A stretch of 32,142 nt of DNA from an uncultured Collinsella sp. (GTDB lineage Bacteria > Actinomycetota > Coriobacteriia > Coriobacteriales > Coriobacteriaceae): positions 1 through 32,142 of the forward strand of contig CATYVQ010000020.1 of NCBI GenBank assembly GCA_958413895.1. Direction: 5' to 3'. A program made the position numbers and the translations under genes. This document shows positions 7,694 to 15,172 of the stretch, piece by piece. Numbering within the stretch: position 1 is the stretch's first letter; each line of letters opens with the position of its first letter. Below the pieces are notes generated by a model that was not told the DNA's origin, made no database searches, and worked only from the letters and a program-made list of their open reading frames with translations.

Positions 7694-9646
7694 CTACAGG
7701 TTCTTGACACCCATCGCGCGCATGGCGTTCAGGATGGCGATGATCGCCACGCCCACGTCGCCGAACACAGCAAGCCACATGTTAGCGATGCCCAGCGCTG
7801 CCAGCACAAGTATCAGCAGCTTAACGCCCAGCGCAAAGATGATGTTCTGCCAGACAATCGTCATGGTCTTGCGCGCCACACGGATCGCGTGGGAAATGTT
7901 GGACGGTTTGTCGTCCATCAGCACCACGTCGGCGGCCTCAATTGCGGCATCGGACCCCATGGCGCCCATGGCAATGCCCACATCGGCACGGGTGAGCACG
8001 GGTGCATCGTTGATGCCGTCGCCCACAAAGGCGAGCTTGCCCTTGCCCGATTCGGCTGCCAGCAATGCCTCGACACGCTCGACCTTGTCGCCCGGCAGCA
8101 GCTGCGCGTGGAACTCGTCGAGCCCCAACTGTTCGGCAACGGACGCAGCTACTTCCTCGCGGTCGCCTGTGAGCATGACGGTGCGCTTGATGCCAGCGGT
8201 GTGCAGGTCACGGATCGTCTGTTCGGCATCGGCCTTTACGGTGTCGGCAATCACGATGTGGCCGGCATACACGCCGTCCACGAGTACGTGGAGGATCGTG
8301 CCGACAACCTCACACTCCGGTGCTTCAACGCCGGCCGCGGCGAGCATCTTGGCGTTGCCGACGACGACACGCTTGCCGTCGATGGTCGCCGTCACGCCGT
8401 GGCCCGCGTCATTAGCGGAATCCGTCACGCGCGTGGGGTCGAGCTCGCCCTGGTAGGCAGCGCGCACCGACTGCGCGATAGGGTGATCGGAGAACGACTC
8501 GGCAAGGGCGGCGACTTCGAGCAACGACTGCTCGGTATAGCCGGCCTCGGGGTGCACCGCAACGACCGAGAACGTGCCGTTGGTGAGGGTGCCAGTTTTG
8601 TCGAAGACGACGGTGTCCACGTCGGCGAGCGTCTCGAGGTAGTTAGAACCCTTGATGAGAACGCCCAGCTTGGACGCGCCGCCGATGCCGCCAAAGAAGC
8701 TCAGCGGCACGCTGATCACGAGCGCGCACGGGCAGCTGACGACCAGGAAGGTCAGGCCTCGCAGGATCCAGTCGGACCAGGCGCCGGTGACCAGGCCGCC
8801 GCCGAGCGCGAGCACCGCGGCCGCGCCGGTGACAGCGGGGGTGTAGACGCGAGCAAAGCGCGTGATGAAGTTCTCAGTGCGCGCCTTCTTTTCGCTGGCA
8901 TTTTCCACGAGCTCCAGGACGCGTGCGACGGTGGACTCGCCAAAGGGCTTGGTGGTGCGTACGTGGATGAGGCCCGTCATGTTGATGCAGCCGCTGATGA
9001 TGTCGTCGCCGGACTTGGCGGGGCGGGGGACTGATTCGCCCGTGAGCGCGGCGGTGTCGAGCTGGGTTTCGCCCTCGACGATGACGCCGTCGATAGGCAC
9101 GCGCTCGCCCGGCTTGACCACGATCACGGTGCCGACCGCGATGTCATCGGGGAAGACCTGCTCGAGCGTGCCGTCGGGCTGCTCGACGTTAGCGTAGTCG
9201 GGCGCGATGTCCATCATGGCACTGATCGACTTGCGGCTCTTGCCCACGGCGTATGCCTGGAACAGCTCGCCGACCTGGTAGAACAGCATGACGGCGGCGC
9301 CTTCGGCCATGTGCGGGTCGGTATCGGGGAAGAGCACCATGGCAAACGCGCCGATGGTCGCGACTGCCATGAGGAAGCTCTCGTCGAACGCCTTGCCGCG
9401 GCGGATGTTATTGAATGCCTTTTGCAGTACGTCGTAGCCGGCAATCAAAAACGGCACGAGGAACAGCACAAAGCTGGCGTAGATGTCGCCCGGGGTGCCG
9501 AATGCGGCGGTGAGGGTGCCGAGCTCATCGAGGGCGTACACTACGGCAAAAATGCCCAGCGCTATCAGGATGCGGTTGCGCTTATGCTCGAGTGACTCTT
9601 TTTTCTTGCGCTTCTTCTTTTTCTTCTTGGGGTCGGCGGTGGCCAT
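7694..9646 (-). CDS. P1B-type metal-transporting ATPase (Zn/Cd/Pb-type)
   Basis: A heavy-metal efflux P-type ATPase of 650 residues. The start is the ATG at 9646 with GGAGGA nine bases upstream; the open frame runs on upstream through the operator and is not used. The N terminus is a lysine tract (about residues 7-16) instead of a fused metal-binding HMA domain, and the next gene upstream supplies an HMA protein. Motifs: TGES in the actuator domain, membrane metal site SCPCALV (about 302-308), phosphorylation site DKTGTLT (Asp near 347), SDHPIAQ with the P1B His-Pro pair (about 388), and GDGINDAP (about 545). CPC plus an SmtB-type regulator favours Zn/Cd/Pb over Cu. Its own operator lies at 9670-9691. 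Confidence 0.93.
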   Translation of the reverse strand: MATADPKKKKKKRKKKESLEHKRNRILIALGIFAVVYALDELGTLTAAFGTPGDIYASFVLFLVPFLIAGYDVLQKAFNNIRRGKAFDESFLMAVATIGAFAMVLFPDTDPHMAEGAAVMLFYQVGELFQAYAVGKSRKSISAMMDIAPDYANVEQPDGTLEQVFPDDIAVGTVIVVKPGERVPIDGVIVEGETQLDTAALTGESVPRPAKSGDDIISGCINMTGLIHVRTTKPFGESTVARVLELVENASEKKARTENFITRFARVYTPAVTGAAAVLALGGGLVTGAWSDWILRGLTFLVVSCPCALVISVPLSFFGGIGGASKLGVLIKGSNYLETLADVDTVVFDKTGTLTNGTFSVVAVHPEAGYTEQSLLEVAALAESFSDHPIAQSVRAAYQGELDPTRVTDSANDAGHGVTATIDGKRVVVGNAKMLAAAGVEAPECEVVGTILHVLVDGVYAGHIVIADTVKADAEQTIRDLHTAGIKRTVMLTGDREEVAASVAEQLGLDEFHAQLLPGDKVERVEALLAAESGKGKLAFVGDGINDAPVLTRADVGIAMGAMGSDAAIEAADVVLMDDKPSNISHAIRVARKTMTIVWQNIIFALGVKLLILVLAALGIANMWLAVFGDVGVAIIAILNAMRAMGVKNL

Positions 9647-9669
9647 GACTCGTATCCTCCCATTTGAAT

Positions 9670-9691
9670 GTATGAACACTCGCTCATATAA
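9670..9691. promoter_or_regulatory. SmtB/ArsR-type operator O3 before the P-type ATPase
   Basis: TATGAACA, a short spacer and CTCATATAA repeat the pattern of the two operators at 10407-10463. It lies 24-45 bases before the ATPase start, directly upstream of the ribosome site, so the ATPase probably has its own metal-controlled promoter besides read-through from the regulator gene. Confidence 0.7.
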
Positions 9692-9702
9692 TTTCGCGAG
9701 CA

Positions 9703-9725
9703 AAGGCCGCGGCAAGCGCGGCCTT
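9703..9725 (-). terminator. 9-bp hairpin between the HMA gene and the ATPase
   Basis: AAGGCCGCG (9703-9711) and CGCGGCCTT (9717-9725) form a perfect stem downstream of the HMA stop. Only three T follow on the minus strand, so it is a weak terminator or a processing/stability element separating the two transcripts. Confidence 0.45.
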
Positions 9726-9746
9726 GCGGGTTGGCGTAAACCTGGG

Positions 9747-9965
9747 CTAGAGAATGATCTCGCAGTCCGGCTCGGCGTCGGCGGTGAACTCCACAACGCG
9801 GTCGAGGACCTCGTCGAACTCGGCTTCATTGGCCTCGAGCGTCAGCTTCTGGGTCATAAAGTTGACCGAAACGGATTTGACGCCCTCGAGCTTGGCCAGC
9901 TCGTCCTGAAGCTCGCGCGCACAGTTGGCGCAGTCGATCTCATCGAGCTTGTACTGCTTTTTCAT
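9747..9965 (-). CDS. free-standing HMA-domain metal-binding protein
   Basis: A 72-residue heavy-metal-associated domain protein. It has the metal-binding CANC motif (Cys12 and Cys15, within IDCANCAREL) and the expected ferredoxin-like pattern, including VKSVSVNFMTQKLTLE. It ends in an acidic tail, which also carries a Cys (PDCEIIL). GGGAAAGGAACC precedes the ATG. It sits between the SmtB-type regulator and the ATPase, and probably does the work of the N-terminal HMA domain missing from that ATPase, either as a metallochaperone or a detached regulatory domain. That pairing is inferred from context. Confidence 0.88.
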   Translation of the reverse strand: MKKQYKLDEIDCANCARELQDELAKLEGVKSVSVNFMTQKLTLEANEAEFDEVLDRVVEFTADAEPDCEIIL

Positions 9966-10027
9966 GGTGGGTTCCTTTCCCGTTTTTGCGGCTTGGGTGC
10001 AGGCCGCGCTGGTACCGTGGTTGGTTG

Positions 10028-10393
10028 CTATTCGCAGATATGGCTCATGCCCTGGTTGAGCATGGTGTAGACATGGTCGTCGGCGAGCGAGTAGAGAATG
10101 TTGCGGCCGTCGCGTCGGAATTTGACCAGGTGAGACTGCTTGAGCGTGCGCAGCTGGTGCGATACTGCCGACTGCGAGGTTTCGGTCGCTTCGGCGATGT
10201 CTGCCACGCAGAGCTCGCGGCCCATGAGGGCATAGAGGATCTTGATGCGCGTGGTGTCGCTGAAGACCTTGAACAGGTCGGCGAGGTCGTAGAGAAGCTC
10301 CTCGCCGGGAAGGTCCTCGGGCGAGCAGGTGGTGGGGATCGCGGGTTCGGTGACCTCGATGTCGGGTTTCGTTTCATCAACGCGGATGCTCAT
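10028..10393 (-). CDS. ArsR/SmtB-family zinc/cadmium-responsive repressor
   Basis: A 121-residue winged-helix repressor that releases DNA when it binds metal. It has ELCV at 60-63 (the CadC-type alpha-3 signature position), the recognition helix SQSAVSHQLRTLK (73-85), and an alpha-5 site Asp105-x-His107-x10-His118-x2-Glu121. The spacing equals the zinc ligands of SmtB (Asp104, His106, His117, Glu120). An alpha-3 Cys62 is also present, but the other N-terminal thiols of CadC are not, apart from Cys23. AAAGGA lies 7 bases before the ATG. It heads the regulator-HMA-ATPase cluster, and two operators lie directly upstream. Confidence 0.92.
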   Translation of the reverse strand: MSIRVDETKPDIEVTEPAIPTTCSPEDLPGEELLYDLADLFKVFSDTTRIKILYALMGRELCVADIAEATETSQSAVSHQLRTLKQSHLVKFRRDGRNILYSLADDHVYTMLNQGMSHICE

Positions 10394-10406
10394 TGCAATA
10401 TCCTTT

Positions 10407-10429
10407 CATATGAACATGCGCTCATATAA
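10407..10429. promoter_or_regulatory. SmtB/ArsR-type operator O1
   Basis: ATATGAACATGCGCTCATAT at 10408-10427, a 6-bp dyad ATATGA-N8-TCATAT whose left half matches the SmtB-type half-site ATATGAACA. It begins 14 bases upstream of the regulator start. Confidence 0.8.
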
Positions 10430-10440
10430 CTTGCTTCCAA

Positions 10441-10463
10441 TTATATGAGTGTATGTTCATATG
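10441..10463. promoter_or_regulatory. SmtB/ArsR-type operator O2
   Basis: ATATGAGTGTATGTTCATAT within 10441-10463 is the inverse of O1: the reverse complement differs from O1 at only three of 23 positions. O1 and O2 are separated by 11 bases, so two dimers could bind on either side of the promoter. Confidence 0.8.
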
Positions 10464-10812
10464 TCAATGACGTTCAGGTAATTCGTTGCACAAAATGATG
10501 GGGAATAGTGGACGAGATCCCGGAGTGAGCGGTTTTGATAGCCGATGCCGGGGTGGGTGCCCCTGAGCCGTGCAAAAATTGGAGTATTCTGTAACGATAG
10601 GGGGTCCGTTAATTTATTGCAGGCCATATAATGCAGTTCAAGAGTTATCTTAGGGTGTTAATCCGATGAGTTCTTCCTCAAATGTTGCCTAACGCTCTCA
10701 CGCAAGAGTGATTTCGCTTCACATTTGGATCCACTCGAGGGTGATAGACACCCGGCTCTGCTGAATACTCGCAATTTTGCACGTCGCTAAGGTGCCCACC
10801 TTGTTAGCCGGT
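10464..10812. other. non-coding, AT-richer spacer
   Basis: No gene was recognised in these 349 bases. There is an isolated perfect -10 hexamer TATAAT (10627-10632) without a matching -35, small hairpins (AAGGTG-CC-CACCTT near 10789, GGGTG-N5-CACCC near 10740 on the minus strand), and nothing resembling a tRNA. The small palindromes lie just after the stop of the minus-strand gene and may end its transcript. Confidence 0.5.
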
Positions 10813-12003
10813 CTAGCTTCCGGCCCCGAAGATCCTGCCCTCGGGCGTGAGGCTGCTTGTTTGGGCAAATGATGGGTTGTCGGATTCGACAGTCTGCATG
10901 TCATCGATTGTCGGAACTTCATTAATTGTCGGGTCATCCAGCGTGATGCCTTCGAGTGTTGCTTTTTCGAGGTCGATTCGTTGACGCTCTTCGGAATCCT
11001 GGCGAAGCTGCTTCTGAATTCGCTTTTTCTCTTCTATAAACCTTCTGAGCACAAACTGTCTCAGGTCCTCTTGCATGATTTGAAAGTCTTTTGGCAGACG
11101 CGAGGGGCGTACGCCCTCTTTCCGCTGGATTGCTTCCATGACCCTAACAAAAGAGCTGGCATGCATAAAGGAATAACGACTGACGGTGATGATTCCGTAC
11201 CCCATGGACGCAAGTGCATTCTTGCGCTCCTCATCGATGGCGCGGTCTTCTTCCGCGTCATGATAAAAACCGTTGTATTCAATGTCTGTGCGAGATTTCT
11301 TTAGATACGCATCCATAAAGAACTTTTTGCGTCTCGTGAGATTCTTTGCGGCGGCGGTGACCTGCACCTCGTAATCGGTCTCAATTCCCTTAATACCAAG
11401 CCCTCCTTCGCTTTTGGGCAGCGTTAGCATCATGACAAATGCCGTTTCCATGGGAGACCGGCATCCGTCGCGTACACATTGGATCGCCTTTCGGGCAAGG
11501 GCCAAACCGTCGCATCTGGTAATGGAATTAAAGAACTGCTTTAACCTCTCGGTCGAGGTGAGCGCGAAACGCTCGTTATAAGAGGTGGAAGAGCCGGTTC
11601 CAAGGGAGTAAGCGCTGCACAATTCAAAGTAGTACTCCACCAGTTCGCGAAAAGGGAGATAGGTGGCGGCTTGAAGTGCGCAAAGCTCAACGCCAACAAT
11701 GAAGATGCCATCTTCAAGCTCTATAAAGCGTGAGTTCGAGAATCGTTTTGACGAAACGTGGCATTGACAGTTCATTGCATAGCGCGCATTCCTGCGATCA
11801 AACACCATCACCTCGAGGGAATCATTTGCGCCGAGGGAAACATCATGTTTGGTGAGCCATTCTGCGGCTGCGTCAAGGAACGTTCCGGTGGGACATGATC
11901 CGTAAATCGCGGCAGGGCTACAGGACTCGATGCCTTTCGCAGACACCGAATGCGCGGCCTGGTAGACCGCTTTTGCAGTGGTATGTGACAATACGATACT
12001 CAT
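10813..12003 (-). CDS. uncharacterised protein with probable DUF559-like nuclease fold
   Basis: A 396-residue soluble protein of unknown function. Residues 1-180 are not recognised; an N-terminal region upstream of a nuclease-like domain recalls the AbiEi-related proteins of toxin-antitoxin and defence loci, but this is only a resemblance. Residues about 183-285 fit a restriction-endonuclease (DUF559/Vsr-like) fold: Glu186 in SPMETAF, Asp231 in MDAYL, then IEYNGFYHD with Glu242, followed by DEERKNALASMGYGIITVSR, where DUF559 proteins have an R-x3-L-x2-GY helix and strand. The C terminus (about 300-396) is highly charged, probably coiled coil and then disordered. There is no ribosome site at the ATG, but a TATATA lies 4-11 bases upstream, so the mRNA may be leaderless. 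The gene looks lower in GC than its neighbours, which suggests transfer. Confidence 0.75.
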   Translation of the reverse strand: MSIVLSHTTAKAVYQAAHSVSAKGIESCSPAAIYGSCPTGTFLDAAAEWLTKHDVSLGANDSLEVMVFDRRNARYAMNCQCHVSSKRFSNSRFIELEDGIFIVGVELCALQAATYLPFRELVEYYFELCSAYSLGTGSSTSYNERFALTSTERLKQFFNSITRCDGLALARKAIQCVRDGCRSPMETAFVMMLTLPKSEGGLGIKGIETDYEVQVTAAAKNLTRRKKFFMDAYLKKSRTDIEYNGFYHDAEEDRAIDEERKNALASMGYGIITVSRYSFMHASSFVRVMEAIQRKEGVRPSRLPKDFQIMQEDLRQFVLRRFIEEKKRIQKQLRQDSEERQRIDLEKATLEGITLDDPTINEVPTIDDMQTVESDNPSFAQTSSLTPEGRIFGAGS

Positions 12004-12354
12004 GATATATATCGTGTCAGCTAATGCCGTGTTGACGGCGCTGAGTGGAAAAGCCGTTTTAGAGGTCTAACCAAATGCTGTCCAAAAGCTTGACGCAATT
12101 ATGAGTTGGTATGCCCTAAATAAAAGTTTTCGCAGCTTAGCTATAGCATATAAAAACTCAATTGCCGCACATTTGATAGTGATGCATCACCATCCGACAA
12201 CGAATTACGTGTCGGGAATTGGCCGAAATCGTTCGCAATGAGTGTTCAGAATTTGTGATGGCAAATCTATCTGTGGAACGTAGGGCGGCCCCGCTGCGGG
12301 GTTTCCCGCTGCGAGACCGCTCGTGATCTACGTCGGGGTTTGTCGCAGGCGTTT
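12004..12354. other. non-coding AT-rich spacer
   Basis: No gene was recognised. It holds the palindrome GATATATATC (12004-12013) next to the start of the DUF559-like gene, a minus-strand promoter-like TTGAGT-N16-TAAGCT around 12135-12162, and a CCCCGC-T-GCGGGG hairpin near 12290. The last could help end the exonuclease transcript on the minus strand. The low GC continues from the islet gene. Confidence 0.45.
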
Positions 12355-13323
12355 CTACTTGGCGAATAGGTTCTTGAGGTTGAACTCGGCTTGGACGGTG
12401 CGGAGCATGAGGTCGGTGTCGTCCAGGCCCAGATGCTGCTCGTTGGCGTCGGCGGCGAGGGTTCCACGGCGGCGCGCCCAGTTCTCGAGCGCGGCGGGGG
12501 CGGATTCGCGGGGGAGCGAGCGGACGTCGGCATCCAGGCTGCGGCAGATCTGGCGCGAGTCGATGACGATGATCTTGCCGGCGCGGCGTGCCTCGGCGTA
12601 GCCGTCCAGGTGGATCTTGAACCAGCTGTCCTCGAACGCGGCGTTGTGTGCCATGTACGGGTACTTCTTCATGAGCTTGAGCAGCTGCTTCTGCAGTTCC
12701 TTGTTCTCGCGGAACGGCTTTTTGCCGTCGATGTCGTCCCAGGTGATGTGGTGGATATTCGACAACGGCACATCCTCGCCGCGGTAGATGTCGGGCAGAC
12801 CGCAGTAGTGTGCCTCGGCGTCGTGCGGGACGGCGTCGCTGGTGAGCTCCATGATCTCCCAGCCCACGTTGATGATGTAGCCGCGCTCGGGTGCGCGGCC
12901 GGTGGTCTCGATGTCGATGCCGAGCACGGTGCCTTGGATGGGCTTGCGGGCGTAGGCCACGCCGAGCGCGTCGCGGTCGCCGCGGATTTCGCGCATAACG
13001 GACGCGGCGGTGCGCTTTTGCATCTTGCCGATGGCGGCGCAGGTGTCGGCATCGGACAGGCCGCGCGAAAGCGTCGCGGGCGTCACGTTGCGCAGGCGTG
13101 CCTCGCCAATCTGGTCGCACAGGTCGCGGTTGCGGTCGGCCAGGTCGCGCACGGTGGCAAAGTCGAAGCTGGGGTCGCCCTCGGCGGTAAAGTACTCGGT
13201 CTCGAGCACTTTAAGGGCCTCTTCGCCCTTCTGGCGCTCGGACTCCATGGCGCCGTGATCGCCATAGATAAACATGGGAATAAACGGCTGGCGCTCGTAT
13301 TCGAGTGCTTGTGAAACGTTCAT
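12355..13323 (-). CDS. DEDDh-type 3'-5' exonuclease (DnaQ-like)
   Basis: A 322-residue protein whose residues about 132-305 form an exonuclease domain of the DNA polymerase III epsilon type. Exo I is GIDIETTG (Asp137, Glu139). Exo II is AHNAAFED, where the usual Asp after Phe230 is Glu231 with Asp232 next to it. Exo III is HLGLDD (His297, Asp302), the DEDDh pattern. The first 130 residues are an unrecognised helical, charged extension. A ribosome site AAGGAG lies before the ATG on the minus strand. Role: probably trimming or proofreading of nucleic acid; the substrate is unknown. Confidence 0.82.
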   Translation of the reverse strand: MNVSQALEYERQPFIPMFIYGDHGAMESERQKGEEALKVLETEYFTAEGDPSFDFATVRDLADRNRDLCDQIGEARLRNVTPATLSRGLSDADTCAAIGKMQKRTAASVMREIRGDRDALGVAYARKPIQGTVLGIDIETTGRAPERGYIINVGWEIMELTSDAVPHDAEAHYCGLPDIYRGEDVPLSNIHHITWDDIDGKKPFRENKELQKQLLKLMKKYPYMAHNAAFEDSWFKIHLDGYAEARRAGKIIVIDSRQICRSLDADVRSLPRESAPAALENWARRRGTLAADANEQHLGLDDTDLMLRTVQAEFNLKNLFAK

Positions 13324-13384
13324 ATAACTTCTCCTTGGACGGGCCGCGTTGTGCGGCTCGAGGTTACTGAGTTATGGCGAGATG

Positions 13385-13406
13385 ATAGTTTACCATGGGC
13401 AACTAT
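13385..13406 (+). promoter_or_regulatory. 22-bp dyad upstream of the metal exporter; candidate DtxR-family operator
   Basis: ATAGTT-TA-CCATGG-GC-AACTAT is a near-perfect palindrome, with only the two dinucleotides unpaired. Positions 13387-13404 match the element at 6941-6958 before the DtxR-family gene. It abuts the -35 box at 13406, a position where a regulator could activate. In B. subtilis, MntR activates Mn efflux genes from such a place. Confidence 0.5.
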
Positions 13407-13433
13407 TGGCACCGCGCCCGGGACAACTACAAT
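13406..13433 (+). promoter_or_regulatory. sigma-70-type promoter for the metal exporter
   Basis: TTGGCA (13406-13411), 16 bases, TACAAT (13428-13433), giving a start near 13440 and a leader of about 55 bases. A second dyad, CCTAG-N7-CTAGG (13436-13452), covers the predicted start point and could be another operator. Confidence 0.55.
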
Positions 13434-13495
13434 ACCCTAGTTGACCGCTAGGACTTTTACAATGCTGCCGAAAGACACGAAAGGTTCCATCCGTC

Positions 13496-14584
13496 ATGGA
13501 TTTGCTGATTGATATTCTGCTCGACGCCGGCAAGGACACGCTCTCGCTGGTGCCGTTTTTGTTGGTGACGTATCTGGCCCTCGAGACCTTGGAGCACGTT
13601 GCGGGCGACCGCGTCAACGGCGCTATCAAGCGCGCCGGCGCTGCGGGTCCCGTGGTTGGCTCGCTGCTGGGCATTGTGCCGCAGTGCGGATTTTCGGCCA
13701 TGGCAGCAACGCTGTACGCCGGCCGTGTCGTGACCTTGGGCACGTTGGTGGCGGTGTTCCTTTCGACCTCCGACGAGATGCTGCCGCTGCTACTTGCCGA
13801 GCAGGTTCCCGTGCAGACCATGGCGATGCTTTTGGCTTCGAAGGCACTGATCGCGCTGGTCACGGGCTTTATCGTGGACGCGGCTATCCGCGGCCTGCGC
13901 CGTAACGCCCGCGCGCACGCGGCGATTCGCCGTACCGTGCTGGGAACCGCGGCCAACCCGGCCCACGTGAACTGCGCGCACGACGACCACAGCGGCGGTG
14001 ACATCATCGACGAGGTGGCCGAGGCAGGCGTGAGCGCCGACCACATCCATGAGCTGTGCGAGCGCGACCATTGCGGTTGTGATGAAGACGAGGACGAGCA
14101 CGAACACGGACATGGCCACGATCACGGTCATGAGGGCGAACATGAACACCATGATGGTCACGGTCACTCCCACTCCCACGAAGGGACGCCTGTCCTGTCG
14201 ATCATCCGCAGCGCGATCTCGCATACCGTGCAGGTGTCGGTATTCATTTTCCTGGTGACGCTGATTCTGGTCGCCGTGCTCGAGACCTTTGGCGAGTCGG
14301 CGATCGAGCAGTTCCTGCGCGGCAACGAGACACTCGCCGTCTTGGGCTCGGCGCTTGTCGGCCTGATTCCCAACTGCTCGGCGAGCGTGGTCATTACGCA
14401 GCTATATCTGGAAGGCGCGCTGCAGCTGGCCCCGATGCTCGCCGGCACGCTCATCTCTGCCGGTGTGGGCTACCTGGTGCTGTTCCGTACCAACCGCAGC
14501 GCCCGCGAAAACGTCCTGTTCCTGATCATGATGTACGTCATCGGTGCCGGCTGGGGCCTCATCCTCTCCGCCGTTGGCCTTTAA
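13496..14584 (+). CDS. metal exporter permease, ArsP_2 / putative manganese transporter family
   Basis: A 362-residue integral membrane protein of the family annotated both as 10-TM arsenic efflux protein (ArsP_2) and as putative manganese transporter. It has an internal repeat: LLGIVPQCGFSAM in the first half and LVGLIPNCSASVV in the second, each after a helix and followed by a helix pair. The halves are joined by a cytoplasmic loop that is strikingly His/Asp/Glu-rich (about residues 190-225), likely a metal buffer or sensor. A GAAAGG ribosome site is 12 bases from the ATG. The promoter region carries an element shared with the DtxR-family regulator gene, favouring Mn or Fe over arsenic as the substrate. 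That point is inference. Confidence 0.78.
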   Translation: MDLLIDILLDAGKDTLSLVPFLLVTYLALETLEHVAGDRVNGAIKRAGAAGPVVGSLLGIVPQCGFSAMAATLYAGRVVTLGTLVAVFLSTSDEMLPLLLAEQVPVQTMAMLLASKALIALVTGFIVDAAIRGLRRNARAHAAIRRTVLGTAANPAHVNCAHDDHSGGDIIDEVAEAGVSADHIHELCERDHCGCDEDEDEHEHGHGHDHGHEGEHEHHDGHGHSHSHEGTPVLSIIRSAISHTVQVSVFIFLVTLILVAVLETFGESAIEQFLRGNETLAVLGSALVGLIPNCSASVVITQLYLEGALQLAPMLAGTLISAGVGYLVLFRTNRSARENVLFLIMMYVIGAGWGLILSAVGL

Positions 14585-14616
14585 GTAGATTATTGGGACA
14601 TGTCTTACGATCTACC
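14585..14616. repeat. GTAGAT...ATCTACC repeat, copy 1
   Basis: GTAGAT at 14585 and ATCTAC at 14610 bracket TTGGGACATG. It resembles the reverse complement of the copy at 14653-14685 over most of its length. It begins directly after the exporter stop. Confidence 0.65.
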
Positions 14617-14652
14617 CCTGTGACCAGGGCATTTCCGCTGCCAAAACAAAAA

Positions 14653-14685
14653 GGTAGATTTTTAGGCATGTCCCAAAAATCTACC
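14653..14685 (-). terminator. GTAGAT repeat copy 2, acting as terminator of the minus-strand gene
   Basis: GGTAGATTTTT and AAAAATCTACC form an 11-bp stem around a GGGACATGCCT loop. On the minus strand the stem is followed by TTTTTGTTTT, a textbook Rho-independent signal for the YaiI-family gene that ends at 14690. With copy 1 it forms a terminator pair between convergent genes. Confidence 0.8.
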
Positions 14686-14689
14686 TTGG

Positions 14690-15172
14690 TTAGTGCAGCA
14701 GCTCGGTGAGGTTGCGTTTAAAGCGGGCCCGGTCTTCGCTGGTAAATGCCGCCGGTCCGCGAGTGCGTCCCCCGGCGCGGCGTACCTTCTTTTCCTCGTG
14801 GCGAATAAACAACTGCATGTCGATGGTCGCTTTGTCGTAGACGCGCCCGCGCACGCCGATGGCGGCGGCATCGCGCCCGAGCACCATGCTCGCCAAGCCA
14901 ATGTCCTGCGTCACGACTACGTCGCCCGCCTGCAGGCGTTCGACAATGGCAAAGTCGGCGCTGTCGGCGCCCACGCTCACATCGAGCGTCGTGACCCAAA
15001 ATCCGCGTCGCGCATGCTCGACGTCGCGCGGATCGTCGCGGCGAATGTGGCGTTCCAGGTTCTGTGTGCTGTTGCCGGCGATAACGACGGCGACGCCCGC
15101 CCGCCGCGCGCAGTCAATCGACTCGCGCGTGACCGGGCAGGCGTCTGCATCAATAAAGAGCGTTCGCGGCAT
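14690..15172 (-). CDS. YaiI/YqxD family protein (UPF0178, DUF188)
   Basis: A 160-residue member of a widespread PIN-like family of unknown function. The N terminus FIDADACPV carries the conserved Asp residues. GDVVVTQDIGLA and the C-terminal VRRAGGRTRGPAAF are typical family signatures. The stop of the upstream DUF308 gene is immediately followed by this ATG (TAGATG), so the two are probably translationally coupled. Function in the cell is unknown; the fold suggests a nuclease-like role. Confidence 0.9.
   Translation of the reverse strand: MPRTLFIDADACPVTRESIDCARRAGVAVVIAGNSTQNLERHIRRDDPRDVEHARRGFWVTTLDVSVGADSADFAIVERLQAGDVVVTQDIGLASMVLGRDAAAIGVRGRVYDKATIDMQLFIRHEEKKVRRAGGRTRGPAAFTSEDRARFKRNLTELLH

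Noticed and set aside
7469..9034. A 521-codon plus-strand frame
   Set aside because: Runs through the hairpin repeat and antisense to the P-type ATPase; no domain signs.
10667..10693. A tiny frame after the isolated TATAAT (8 codons)
   Set aside because: Too short, with no ribosome site and no neighbour to couple to.
12004..12354. A second gene in the AT-rich spacer before the exonuclease
   Set aside because: Open frames here are short or are extensions of antisense frames across the exonuclease, with no start or ribosome site.
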